A DNA stretch of 27,210 nucleotides from CAIVND01 sp035532075 (GCA_035532075.1 DATKRV010000081.1:1-27210); one strand, 5' to 3'. Counted from the first letter of the stretch, positions 15,609 to 23,711 are shown. The notes: generated from the sequence alone by a model not told the origin. Translations and numbers: made by a program.

Positions 15609-17323
15609 GAGGAACTGCCATCGAAACGTCGAGATGCTCGGAAGCGATTCACAATCGGCATCCTGCGATCCTTGCCAAACGCGCGATGTGTTACCCGTGG
15701 CCCCGGAGGAGCCTGGCGACGCTTGTACTCCGCACCATCGACAAGGTCAAAGATCCGATGCACAACCGCCGGGTCAAAACCCTCGCGTTCAAGATCCTCG
15801 ATCGTCTTTCCATCTTCGATATACCCCTCAAGAATTGGATCGAGAACGGAATAAGGAGGCAGCGAATCCTCGTCACGCTGTTCGGGCCGCAGCTCCGCAG
15901 AGGGCGGTTTGTCGAGAATTGGCTGGGGAATAATGTCATACCCCGCGCGCTTGTTGCGGAACTCACACAGCTCGTAGACGAGGAGTTTGGGCACGTCTTT
16001 GATGACCGCGAACCCACCTGCCATATCTCCATACAGTGTCGCGTACCCAACAGCCGTCTCGCTTTTGTTCCCGGTCGTCAGAACCAGCCAACCCAGTTTA
16101 TTCGATAGACCCATCATCAGGGTTCCACGCACGCGCGCTTGGATATTCTCCTCTGCAAGATTGCTCGGTTGGCCGGCAAAACTCGGAGCAAGGAGTTCGA
16201 GGAAAGCGTGGTGAGCAAGCTCTATAGGAATCGTTCGAAGATCAATGCCGAACTGCTCGGCGAGCCGTGTTGCATCCGCAAGCGATCCTTCGGAGGAGAA
16301 CCGCGAGGGCATCGCCACGCCGTGCACGCGGCCTGCTCCAAGCGCATCAACCGCGATCGCGGCAACCAGTGCAGAGTCGATCCCACCTGAAAGCGCGACC
16401 CCGACTTCGTTGAATCCATTCTTTTCCACGTAGTCACGCGTCGCAAGAACGAGTGCCTCATACACCTCATCAGAGCGTTCAAGCGGCTCAACAAGTACGG
16501 GAGTGCGCCTTGGGCCTGCAAGAGCGCGGCTGGTCTCGCTCACAACGAAATCACGCCGGTCCGGAATTCGCACGCTCGGTGACTTCGTGGCAATTTCGAT
16601 GTCAGCGATCTCAATGCCCTCGACAAACTGGCGCGCGCGCAAGATCACCTCTCCGTATTCATCGATGACCAAGGACCCGCCATCAAAGATGAGCTCGTCC
16701 TGACCTCCGACGAGATTCACATAGACAATCGTGCATTCCCCCTCCTTGGCCCGCGCGGCGAGCATCTCCTCGCGTTCGACAAGCACATCCCGGCGATATG
16801 GAGATGCGTTCAGAGAGACGATCAACTCCGCTCCCTGTTTCGCCTGACGGACAACCGGTCCGTCGCTCGACCAAGCGTCTTCGCAGATCGTTACGCCAAC
16901 CCGGACACCTGCGATGACAAAGAACGGTGTATCTCCACTACCGGTAGAGAACCAGCGCCGCTCGTCAAAGACTCCGTAATTCGGGAGAAGTTCCTTACGC
17001 CAGATACCGTGTACCTCGCCGCGCGATGCAACGACTGCAGCGTTGTAAAGCCCACCATCGGATTCAACGAATCCGAGAACGGCAACGCACTCTCTCGTCG
17101 CTCTGACAACCTCGCTTAACGCGCGTTCGGCGCTTTCGACGAATGCTGGCTCGACGAGGAGATCCTCGGGGGGATACCCCGATACCACAAGTTCGGGAAA
17201 GACCGCGAGATCCGCACCACCCAATTCGGCCAGGTCCAGCGCCCGCAATATTCGCTTGATATTGCCTGCGAAATCTCCAACGGTGACATTGAGCTGACAG
17301 AGCGCAATTCGCAAAGCTGGCAT
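15605..17323 (-). CDS. nadE: glutamine-dependent NAD+ synthetase
   Basis: A 572-residue two-domain enzyme that amidates deamido-NAD to NAD using ammonia from glutamine. The N-terminal nitrilase-type glutaminase domain (about 1-265) shows the catalytic triad Glu44 (FPE), Lys110 (WRKELLPNYGVFDE) and Cys147 (TICEDAW). The C-terminal synthetase domain has the PP-loop SGGIDS (312-317), then TTGNKSE and YGDMAGGFAVIKDVPK, and ends with the family's FGKDRRMPIVNR. The frame is open 41 codons further upstream, but the ATG at 17323 begins at the conserved MPALRIALCQLN start. A TACGAT six bases before the ATG could be a -10 giving a leaderless message. It is divergent from the GlnR-like gene and coupled to the hypothetical protein downstream. 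Confidence 0.96.
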   Translation of the reverse strand: MPALRIALCQLNVTVGDFAGNIKRILRALDLAELGGADLAVFPELVVSGYPPEDLLVEPAFVESAERALSEVVRATRECVAVLGFVESDGGLYNAAVVASRGEVHGIWRKELLPNYGVFDERRWFSTGSGDTPFFVIAGVRVGVTICEDAWSSDGPVVRQAKQGAELIVSLNASPYRRDVLVEREEMLAARAKEGECTIVYVNLVGGQDELIFDGGSLVIDEYGEVILRARQFVEGIEIADIEIATKSPSVRIPDRRDFVVSETSRALAGPRRTPVLVEPLERSDEVYEALVLATRDYVEKNGFNEVGVALSGGIDSALVAAIAVDALGAGRVHGVAMPSRFSSEGSLADATRLAEQFGIDLRTIPIELAHHAFLELLAPSFAGQPSNLAEENIQARVRGTLMMGLSNKLGWLVLTTGNKSETAVGYATLYGDMAGGFAVIKDVPKLLVYELCEFRNKRAGYDIIPQPILDKPPSAELRPEQRDEDSLPPYSVLDPILEGYIEDGKTIEDLEREGFDPAVVHRIFDLVDGAEYKRRQAPPGPRVTHRAFGKDRRMPIVNRFRASRRFDGSSS

Positions 17324-17480
17324 ATACGCATCGTACCGGCGTGCCACCTGTCCTTGAGCGAGCGAGACAGATGTAACGGAGGGCACCGAACCTGCGCGAG
17401 AATAAGCAATCCCGATTCGGTCGACCACCCCAAGGCTCCGCGACATTTATGAAGCACCGAAGAGAACACATGCGAGGTAA

Positions 17481-17494
17481 CGCGTCAAGACGCG
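17481..17494. promoter_or_regulatory. 14-bp palindrome in the nadE/GlnR-like divergent region
   Basis: CGCGTC AA GACGCG is a perfect inverted repeat with 6-bp arms. It lies 85 bases upstream of the GlnR-like ATG and about 160 bases upstream of nadE, in a 255-base divergent intergenic region. It is a plausible operator, possibly for autoregulation, but no binding protein is known. Confidence 0.3.
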
Positions 17495-17578
17495 CATACC
17501 CGCGCGTCCACTCTGCGCGCCTCACTGCGAGATGTCCAACAGAATGTCAAGCGGTGAGAGGTTATAGGGCCTGCTGAG

Positions 17579-18259
17579 ATGGAACCACTTCTTTGCTACC
17601 CTCGACCTCCGGTTCCAGAACTCACCAAGGCGCTCAATGAATCAGGTTATCCGTGGACTGCGGTCGAGGATCCCGCGGCAGGAGTCCGACTCGAGCCAGA
17701 CGGCGGATGGGCTGGCGCGATCATTTCGGCCGTCGAAAACCCTGAGGCAGGGATCGAAATCTGCCGCGCGCTCCGAGCGCGCGAACATCCACTCGCACCA
17801 CTCTTGCTGATTGTGCGAGCGGATCGGTTTAACGACCTCCCCTCGCAGGAGGATCTCTTCGACGACTTTGTCCTCTACCCTGCCTCTACCGAGGAGATGG
17901 ATGCGAGACTTACCCATCTTCTTCGGCGCAGCTCGAAGTCACCAAGTAAGGAGGTGGTCACCTACGGGCCGCTCGCGTTGAACCTCGAGACCTACCAGGC
18001 CGTCGTCAATGGAGAACCCCTCGAACTCACCTTCATGGAATACGAACTCCTCCGGTTCCTCGCATCACATCCGGGCAAGGTGTTCACGCGAGAGATCCTC
18101 CTCTCGCGAGTCTGGGGATATGAGTACTACGGGGGGGCGCGGACAGTCGATGTGCACATCCGTCGGCTCCGGGCAAAGCTTGGAGAGGAGCACGCCCAGT
18201 TGATCGAAACCGTGCGGAGCGTCGGCTATCGCTTTGGACGTTCGCGCTGGAAGCTCTAG
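17579..18259 (+). CDS. GlnR-like OmpR-family regulator with degenerate receiver domain
   Basis: A 226-residue DNA-binding regulator. The C-terminal winged helix (about 128-222) is a strong OmpR/PhoB type: LELTFMEYELLRFLASHPGK, VFTREILLSRVWGYEYYGG, RTVDVHIRRLRAKLG and the final TVRSVGYRFG. The N-terminal 115 residues keep the length and layout of a receiver but not its chemistry: the phosphoacceptor strand reads GAIISAVENPEAG (46-58) with no Asp, and the conserved Lys before Pro is Tyr100. This matches orphan, phosphorylation-independent regulators of the GlnR type that control nitrogen genes in actinobacteria; the target here is unknown. There is no histidine kinase beside it. TATAGG ends ten bases before the ATG and could give a near-leaderless message. 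Confidence 0.88.
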   Translation: MEPLLCYPRPPVPELTKALNESGYPWTAVEDPAAGVRLEPDGGWAGAIISAVENPEAGIEICRALRAREHPLAPLLLIVRADRFNDLPSQEDLFDDFVLYPASTEEMDARLTHLLRRSSKSPSKEVVTYGPLALNLETYQAVVNGEPLELTFMEYELLRFLASHPGKVFTREILLSRVWGYEYYGGARTVDVHIRRLRAKLGEEHAQLIETVRSVGYRFGRSRWKL

Positions 18260-18271
18260 GGAAACGCGCGC

Positions 18272-19471
18272 TTAACCCTTCTTCTTCGTCTTTCTCGCGG
18301 GTGTCGAGTAGAAGAGTTGCTTGGCCCTTGCGGAGGGGATCGAACCGAGCGCCAGCGCATAGGGGCCGTTCGAGATCGCAATCTCATGCTGTGCATCGAC
18401 AGCCCCATTTACGAGGTCGACACGAACCAGCATGCCTGCTCCAAAGCAGACCACCCACGCACTCTTGCCGTTTGTGGCTACCGCAACAGCCGTAGGGTTC
18501 TTTGGTACGGGAATCGAAGACTTTGCACTTTCGGTGGCGACCGAAATTAAGGTCAGATTGTCAGTTCCCGTCGTCGCGGCATTCGCGACAACCATCTCGT
18601 CCTTTGACGGAACGCTCACAATCGCCTGGGGTGAACCCAGCATCTCAATCGGTGTGCCTGTCGTATCGGAGGCAGTTGAAATCGGCGAGACACTCCCAGA
18701 ATAAGAGTTGGTGACGAAGGCCGTCGTGCCATCCGTGCTGATCGCGATCGCGATCGGGGCGTTCCCCACGTTGATCGGAGCGAGGGAACGACCAGTCACA
18801 AGATTGATCGGCGTCACCGTATGTCCGATCGCCCCTGACTGGCCAGTGACAATCGCCCCGGCGTTCGCCACATAAGCCCGCCTACCGTCTGGTGTGATCG
18901 CTATGCCCTGAGGGCCAAGGCCAACTCTGATCGCGCGCATGGGGCGACCGGTAACAAGATTGATCGGTGTGACGGTGTTGCCCATCGGTGCACTTCCCGC
19001 GTCCGTCACATACGCCATCTTCCCGTTTGGCGTAATCGCAATCCCCGCGGGGCCACTCCCCGCAGATATCGATCTGCCCGGAGATCCAGTCAGCAGATTG
19101 ACAGGAGTGACCGTGCTTGAGGCGTAGTTGGTGACATAGGCCCGCTCATTCGATGCGTCAATCGCGACCGCGTCCGGAAAGGCGCCGACTCCGACGCGAT
19201 GCTGGCGCGGTTGGGCAATCTTTTCAAGATCGATAATCGTCGCGTCGGAGGCAGTCCCAAGTGCCGCGCCGCCTCCGATCTGGGTAACGACAGCGACCGG
19301 GATAGGCGGCGTGGTCGGTATAGGTGCCACGTGACCCACCGGTTTTGAGGTCGAGGGCCGGACAAGGAGGTAGACCAGCCCGCCGAAAACAACGAGTGCG
19401 AGACCGATGCCGAAAAGTCGGGCCCGCCGACGGCGTCGCTGGTGATACGTACGGATGGCCAGCGATCTCAA
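18272..19471 (-). CDS. membrane-anchored YncE/YVTN-type beta-propeller protein
   Basis: A 399-residue protein with an arginine-rich N-terminus (RRRRRAR, 12-18), one membrane segment (about 19-37), a Pro/Thr linker, and an extracytoplasmic beta-propeller. Propeller blades show repeated units of the form AIAITPDGRRAYVANAG and TVTPINLVTGR. Three blades are especially alike at the DNA level (around 18790, 18950 and 19085). Such propellers are binding scaffolds; the ligand is unknown. It ends in a lysine-rich tail (RKTKKKG). The start is TTG in the four-base overlap TTGA with the ridA stop, just after AGGGAGAG, so it is coupled to ridA. It converges with the GlnR-like gene, 12 bases apart. Confidence 0.85.
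   Translation of the reverse strand: MRSLAIRTYHQRRRRRARLFGIGLALVVFGGLVYLLVRPSTSKPVGHVAPIPTTPPIPVAVVTQIGGGAALGTASDATIIDLEKIAQPRQHRVGVGAFPDAVAIDASNERAYVTNYASSTVTPVNLLTGSPGRSISAGSGPAGIAITPNGKMAYVTDAGSAPMGNTVTPINLVTGRPMRAIRVGLGPQGIAITPDGRRAYVANAGAIVTGQSGAIGHTVTPINLVTGRSLAPINVGNAPIAIAISTDGTTAFVTNSYSGSVSPISTASDTTGTPIEMLGSPQAIVSVPSKDEMVVANAATTGTDNLTLISVATESAKSSIPVPKNPTAVAVATNGKSAWVVCFGAGMLVRVDLVNGAVDAQHEIAISNGPYALALGSIPSARAKQLFYSTPARKTKKKG
18790..19115. repeat. imperfect repeats encoding propeller blades
   Basis: Three related stretches near 18790, 18950 and 19085 share a core close to AAGATTGATCGG followed by TGTGACGGT-like sequence, on the plus strand. Each encodes the TVTPINLVTGR segment of one blade. 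They reflect blade duplication inside the beta-propeller gene and are not a mobile element. Confidence 0.5.
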
Positions 19472-19845
19472 CGGCTCTCCCTGGGAGAAAAAGCGATTGC
19501 CTCAATCTCGACCGACGCGGCGCGCGGCAACCGATCGACTGAGAGAACGGAGCGGGCAGGACGCTGATCACCAATGCAAGAGAGATAGGTCTCGTTCATC
19601 AATTCAAAGTTGCCAATATCGACAAGAAAGACGGTCGTTTTCACAACATCGGCAAGGGTCGCTCCCATCGATGCAAGCACCGACTCAAGATTGGAAAATG
19701 CCTGGATGAGTTCACTCTGAACTCCGCCTCCGACCAGCACCCCGTCGCGCAGCCCGAGTTGACCTGAACAAAAGAGCAGATCGCCAGCACGAACCACCGG
19801 GGCGTAGGGCCCGATTGGCGCGGACTCAGAGTGACTAGAGGTCAC
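19468..19845 (-). CDS. ridA: canonical RidA-type reactive intermediate deaminase
   Basis: A 125-residue Rid protein with the features of active 2-iminobutanoate/2-iminopropanoate deaminase: PIGPYAP (10-16), SGQLGL (27-32), the PARS motif with Arg98, and VEIEAIA (112-118). It hydrolyses enamine/imine products of PLP enzymes such as 2-aminoacrylate. A TTG at 19884 is in frame, but the GTG at 19845 gives the normal family N-terminus and is preceded by AGGGGG. It lies 17 bases after erpA and overlaps the propeller gene, so the three form an operon. The 5'-most Rid gene of this window lacks the arginine, so the two are not equivalent. Confidence 0.9.
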   Translation of the reverse strand: MTSSHSESAPIGPYAPVVRAGDLLFCSGQLGLRDGVLVGGGVQSELIQAFSNLESVLASMGATLADVVKTTVFLVDIGNFELMNETYLSCIGDQRPARSVLSVDRLPRAASVEIEAIAFSPRESR

Positions 19846-19862
19846 TTCCCCCTGACTCGTCT

Positions 19863-20231
19863 TTAGCTGAACGAAGACCCGCAACCGCAGGTGCGAGTCG
19901 CGTTCGGATTGGAGATGTGAAATCCTGCGCCTTGAAGCCCGTCGCTGTAATCAAGTGTCGCGCCAGTAATCAATGCCGCGCTCTCTGAGTCCACAACAAC
20001 ACGGACCTCTCCGAACTCACGGATAACGTCGTCTTCGGCAATCTCTGAATCGAAGAACATGTCGTAGCTATAGCCCGAGCAACCTCCGGGGCGCACGGCG
20101 ACGCGAAGCGCCAACGCTTCGGCGCCATCCTCGGCGGCGAGGAGTTCTCCGACCTTTGCGACGGCTTTATCCGTCAGTGTGACCGGGCTCGGCCGACGAC
20201 CAATCTGCACAGGCGATGAGGTAATGCTCAC
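19863..20231 (-). CDS. erpA: A-type iron-sulfur carrier (ErpA/IscA family)
   Basis: A 122-residue HesB/IscA-type protein that carries Fe-S clusters to apo-enzymes. The three ligand cysteines are present: Cys51 (GGCSGYSY), Cys115 and Cys117 (TCGCGSSF). The core VTLTDKAVAKVGELL (17-31) is typical. The GTG start follows AGGAGG seven bases upstream. It is first of a minus-strand operon with ridA and the propeller gene, and divergent from the mrp ATPase across 60 bases. ErpA and IscA cannot be separated securely from this sequence alone. Confidence 0.93.
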   Translation of the reverse strand: MSITSSPVQIGRRPSPVTLTDKAVAKVGELLAAEDGAEALALRVAVRPGGCSGYSYDMFFDSEIAEDDVIREFGEVRVVVDSESAALITGATLDYSDGLQGAGFHISNPNATRTCGCGSSFS

Positions 20232-20291
20232 GAAAGGGTCCTCCTACGGTCCATTTTCCAAGCCGATCCTACCAAGTGGAGGGCCAAGAAC

Positions 20292-21524
20292 ATGTCGGTA
20301 ACATTGAACATCATGCCAGAGCCCAGCGAACAGGGATTATCGGCCCGATCTGCCCCGGGAACCGGGCCAGAGGCAGGGTCCACTGACCTGCATGAAAAGA
20401 TTACCGAGGTACTCCGCACAGTGATCGATCCCGAACTTGGAGAGAACATCGTCGACCTCGCGATGGTGCGATCGATATCGGTTCAAGATAGCCATGCGAC
20501 GATCGAAGTCGCCCTGACGATCAGCGGATGTCCGATGAGGACCCAACTCGAACAAGAGACCTCGCGCGCCGCACTCCTCGTCGAGGGCATCGAATCGGTC
20601 GAGATCGTCATCGGCGCGATGGCAAAGGACGAACGTGCAGCATTGATGAACCGTGCGCGTCGTCTCGCACAAGAGCGTTCGCTCTCAACCGACATCCCCT
20701 CCAATACCCGCATCCTCGGAATCATGTCGGGCAAGGGTGGGGTTGGAAAATCCTCTATCACGGCAAATCTCGCCGCAGCGCTCGCGCAATCGGGAGCGGT
20801 TGTCGGACTCCTCGATGCAGACATCTGGGGTTTCTCGATCCCGAGAATGCTCGGAGTCACGGGCCCACTTGAGGTCCGCGACAAGAAGATCCTCCCGATG
20901 CAACGCTTGGTCGGCAAAGGACAGTTGAAGGTCGTTTCGATGGGATTCCTCTCGGGTGAAGACGAGGCGATCATGTGGCGTGGACTTGTGCTCAACCGAG
21001 CGCTCCAGCACTTCATTGAGGATGTCGCCTGGGGAGAGCTCGACTACCTCCTCATCGACCTTCCACCGGGAACCGGCGATGTGCAGATGGGTCTCGCCCG
21101 AATGTTGCCGCGCACGGAACTCCTGCTCGTCACGACTCCTGGAATCGCCGCACAAAAGGTTGCGGGGAGAGCCGCGGACATGGCGAGAAAGGGCAACCTT
21201 AGAGTTGCAGGGGTAATCGAAAACATGTCGGGATTCACCTGCGTCCACGGAGAGTACTATCCCCTCTTTGGAGAGGGTGGTGGAAGGCGCCTTGCAGATT
21301 CGATCGGCGTTCCGCTCATCGCCCAGATCCCGATCGACTCAAGCGTTGCGAGTGGTGGTGACGCGGGAGAACCGGCAGTTCTCAATCGAGACAGCGCAGT
21401 CGCGCAGAGCTTTCGCGAACTCTCCCGATTGATCCAGACGGAGATTGCACCGGTGATCGATATGGGATCATGCAGCGCACGATTGCTCGATCAGATCGAC
21501 GGTGCGCTCACGGGAGCCTCTTGA
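20292..21524 (+). CDS. mrp: Mrp/ApbC-type Fe-S cluster carrier ATPase with N-terminal MIP18 domain
   Basis: A 410-residue P-loop protein of the MinD/Mrp family, which transfers Fe-S clusters. An MIP18-like domain occupies about 34-112, including DPELGENIVDLAMV (46-59) and SGCPM around Cys80. The ATPase domain has the deviant Walker A GKGGVGKS (147-154), DADIWG (175-180) and DLPPGTGD (256-263). The CxxC that bridges a cluster in many homologues is reduced to one cysteine, Cys317 in GFTCVHGEY, ahead of FGEGGG. GGAGGG precedes the ATG by nine bases; a second in-frame ATG lies seven codons in. It is divergent from erpA. Confidence 0.94.
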   Translation: MSVTLNIMPEPSEQGLSARSAPGTGPEAGSTDLHEKITEVLRTVIDPELGENIVDLAMVRSISVQDSHATIEVALTISGCPMRTQLEQETSRAALLVEGIESVEIVIGAMAKDERAALMNRARRLAQERSLSTDIPSNTRILGIMSGKGGVGKSSITANLAAALAQSGAVVGLLDADIWGFSIPRMLGVTGPLEVRDKKILPMQRLVGKGQLKVVSMGFLSGEDEAIMWRGLVLNRALQHFIEDVAWGELDYLLIDLPPGTGDVQMGLARMLPRTELLLVTTPGIAAQKVAGRAADMARKGNLRVAGVIENMSGFTCVHGEYYPLFGEGGGRRLADSIGVPLIAQIPIDSSVASGGDAGEPAVLNRDSAVAQSFRELSRLIQTEIAPVIDMGSCSARLLDQIDGALTGAS

Positions 21525-21663
21525 CGGCCCGTCGGAGAGCCACTCTTCGACTCGCGATGCTCCTCAAAGCGACAGCGCTCTTCTCGCTCATTTTCGCGGT
21601 CTCGGGGAGATCGCACAGGTAGACGCGACCAATCTCGCGCAGAGTGCTTCGATAGCCGTCCAT
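21508..21663 (-). CDS. possible 51-residue small protein
   Basis: A short minus-strand frame with an ATG after GGAGAG and GC-rich third codon positions similar to real neighbours. The product is basic at its C-terminus (ASRRVALRRAVKRLP) with no recognised domain, signal or membrane segment. It overlaps the last 17 bases of mrp antisense. A longer version starting at 21717 is possible. Coding is plausible but unproven. Confidence 0.35.
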   Translation of the reverse strand: MDGYRSTLREIGRVYLCDLPETAKMSEKSAVALRSIASRRVALRRAVKRLP

Positions 21664-22093
21664 CAGCTCTCCTCTCCCTGCCAGCAGACTCATTCCCTTG
21701 CTCGACTCCATGCCCACCGAACGAACGCGTTCTCGCGAATCGGGTGATCATTCGTTTTGGAGTCGGTCGAACCACATCGGCAAAAAGCGAGTTGTCGAGG
21801 TCGCGCGTTCGTTGTGCGCATTGCCAAGATTTCCAATTGGAGCACTGCACGGTCCGGCAGATTTCGGGGCCAGCTACCAACCCCTCTTCTCAACAACATC
21901 AAAGAGGTCCCCAAAGGTGACCCTTGATGCAACGGGCTGCGAATCGGTAAACGGACTTGGCACCGCGAGGTGGACCGCGAGATCGCCAAGAATTTGGGTC
22001 GAGCTTGGCCAGGCACTCGGCATCGCTCACCCGGACCTTGCAGCTTTCAGAGGTGAGACCCACAGCGCGTAAGGCAACGTGCCCTAGCCCGAC
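21664..22093. other. poorly coding gap between mrp and the MBL-fold gene
   Basis: About 430 bases without a convincing gene. A plus-strand frame of 124 codons (21698-22072) ends in the protein-like stretch WVELGQALGIAHPDLAAF but has no ribosome site, weak third-position bias and no recognised domain; it may be a hypothetical gene or a relic. Minus-strand frames here are serine/arginine-rich and look like noise. No tRNA, repeat or terminator seen. Confidence 0.3.
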
Positions 22094-22960
22094 CTACTTC
22101 CTCTCCCAGATTGACTCTTCGTCGTCGGGATCATCGGTTCTGACAAGCCGCTCGGCATGCAGTTTTCTCAGGTGTGCCCACACCGATCGCCTAGCGTGGC
22201 GGATAAGTTCATCGGGAAGTCCCTCGTAGATGAGCGATACCAACTCTCCAGCACGCATTGATTTATTGAGTAGCGCCTGGTAGATCGACTCCTCACGTCG
22301 CTTTCGCGACGAGATATACGCATCGATCGCCGCGGAGGGATCTTCAATCAGCATCCCGTGCCCAGGGGCGATCAGATCAAGCGGTGGATCGATCCTCGAG
22401 ACACGCCGCAACGAATTCAGGTAGTCACCCATGTCGCCATCCGGTGGGCCGATCACCACCGTCGAACCTTGCATGATGTGATCGCCCGAGAAGAGGATCC
22501 GAGCACCATTTCCCCCGATCGGATCGCCGACGAAGCAAAGATGGTCCGACGAGTGCCCCGGTGTGTGCAGCGCCTCAAGACGCACGGTATCCGTGGTCAG
22601 CGTATCGCCCTCGATGATCCGGCCATCGGGGACAAAGTTCGGGCGCTCGTCAAACCCGAGCAACGTTGCCCCGGTGAGCCTCGCCAGTCTCCGCGCGCCG
22701 GGCGCGTGGTCGCGATGCGAATGTGTCACCACGACGTAACGGATCCTGCCTTTGGCGAACTTCGTGATCCTTTCGAGATGGACCACGTCATCGGGCCCTG
22801 GATCGATGACAACAAGGTCTTGCGTGCCAACGAGATACGTATTTGTCCCTGGACCAGTCATGACTGACGCGTTGGGAGAAAGCAGTCTTACAACGCCGGG
22901 AAGGAGCGCTATGGGCTCTCCCACTTGGAGATACGAGCGATCATCAATTCCGCTTAACAC
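22094..22960 (-). CDS. MBL-fold metallo-hydrolase, LACTB2-like
   Basis: A 288-residue metallo-beta-lactamase-fold protein. The metal ligands are all visible: THSHRDH (His80, His82, Asp84, His85 within 79-85), His136 in PGHSSDH, Asp160 in SGDH, and His201 in APGHG. The last 80 residues form a winged-helix-like tail (ESIYQALLNKSMRAGELVSLIYEGLP), the layout of LACTB2 and related enzymes, some of which are single-strand endoribonucleases while others are thioesterase or glyoxalase-like. The N-terminal SPNASVMTGPGTNTYLVG is characteristic of this subgroup. The GTG at 22960 is used because no better start lies near the conserved N-terminus; its ribosome site is weak. The substrate is unknown. Confidence 0.9.
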   Translation of the reverse strand: MLSGIDDRSYLQVGEPIALLPGVVRLLSPNASVMTGPGTNTYLVGTQDLVVIDPGPDDVVHLERITKFAKGRIRYVVVTHSHRDHAPGARRLARLTGATLLGFDERPNFVPDGRIIEGDTLTTDTVRLEALHTPGHSSDHLCFVGDPIGGNGARILFSGDHIMQGSTVVIGPPDGDMGDYLNSLRRVSRIDPPLDLIAPGHGMLIEDPSAAIDAYISSRKRREESIYQALLNKSMRAGELVSLIYEGLPDELIRHARRSVWAHLRKLHAERLVRTDDPDDEESIWERK

Positions 22961-23064
22961 GATACGTTCCGGCCAATGAAATCACTCATCGATGCGACAT
23001 TAGTAGTCTCATCACCCGGTCCACCTCCCCAGCGATAGATAGAATCTGGCGAAGACATTATCTG

Positions 23065-23080
23065 GAGCCGATTATGGCTC
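23065..23080. repeat. 5-bp hairpin upstream of the response regulator
   Basis: GAGCC and GGCTC are separated by six bases, about 30 bases before the response-regulator ATG and just upstream of its proposed -10. It could be a small operator. It lacks a U-tract. Confidence 0.2.
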
Positions 23081-23094
23081 AATATCACACCTGA

Positions 23095-23100
23095 TATAGC
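23095..23100 (+). promoter_or_regulatory. possible -10 box for a leaderless response-regulator message
   Basis: TATAGC ends eight bases before the ATG at 23109, and no Shine-Dalgarno box lies between. Transcription would then begin at or next to the ATG. No good -35 is seen, so this is tentative. Confidence 0.3.
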
Positions 23101-23108
23101 CTGATCTC

Positions 23109-23534
23109 ATGGCCTATGTCGTAATCGTGAGTGACGCTCGAAGTGTGCTCGACGAAATACGCTCCGTGCTCGATGACGGTGTGAATGAAATTGTGGAACT
23201 GTTTACCGGGCCTGCAGTGCGGACGACCGTTGCCAACGACTCCCCAGACCTCGTAATCGCTGATTGTCAAATCCAGAATATGGGTGGAATCGCGATCTGC
23301 CACGACCTCAAGCTCGAAGAGTCCGGGGGACGTATTCCCCACGTCCCGGTGCTTCTCCTCCTCGACCGCCGCGCGGATGTGTTCCTCGCAAAACGGTCTG
23401 GCGCCGAGGGATACCTCGTCAAGCCCCTCGATCCCATGCGGCTCAGGCGAGCGATCGATGCGCTCCTCGATCGGAAGACCCATTACGACGAGACATTCAT
23501 GCCTTTTACGATCGCCGCCGCAAAGGCACCGTAG
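23109..23534 (+). CDS. single-domain response regulator
   Basis: A 141-residue receiver domain with no output domain. The phosphoacceptor is Asp52 in DLVIADCQIQNMGG (47-60), the conserved Lys105 lies in GYLVKPLDP (101-109), and Asp9 supplies one acidic-pocket residue. The usual switch Thr/Ser is replaced by a hydrophobic residue in VLLLLDRRA, so signalling may be altered. The C-terminal 20 residues after helix five carry no known domain. No histidine kinase is adjacent, so its partner is encoded elsewhere. The start is the first ATG and lacks a ribosome site. Confidence 0.87.
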   Translation: MAYVVIVSDARSVLDEIRSVLDDGVNEIVELFTGPAVRTTVANDSPDLVIADCQIQNMGGIAICHDLKLEESGGRIPHVPVLLLLDRRADVFLAKRSGAEGYLVKPLDPMRLRRAIDALLDRKTHYDETFMPFTIAAAKAP

Positions 23535-23633
23535 CCAGAGGGCTCGCATCACCCAGCCACCGGATCGGTCCGGCGGGAGCCTGTCATTTCACCCGCTACC
23601 ATCGAAGGCGCATCGGGTAGGCATCCGATGTTT

Positions 23634-23711
23634 CGGGAAGTAGCGCAGCTTGGTTAGCGCGCAGCGTTCGGGACGCTGAGGTCGCGGGTTCGAATCCCGC
23701 CTTCCCGACCA
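23634..23711 (+). tRNA. tRNA-Pro (anticodon CGG)
   Basis: A complete 78-base cloverleaf. The acceptor arms CGGGAAG and CTTCCCG pair over seven bases; the D-stem is GCGC/GCGC, the anticodon stem CAGCG/CGCTG with loop TTCGGGA (anticodon CGG at 23669-23671), and the T-stem GCGGG/CCCGC with loop TTCGAAT. Discriminator A and an encoded CCA follow. The first pair C-G is typical of bacterial tRNA-Pro. An integrase relic begins directly after its 3' end, so the 3' end may have served as an attachment site. Confidence 0.96.
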
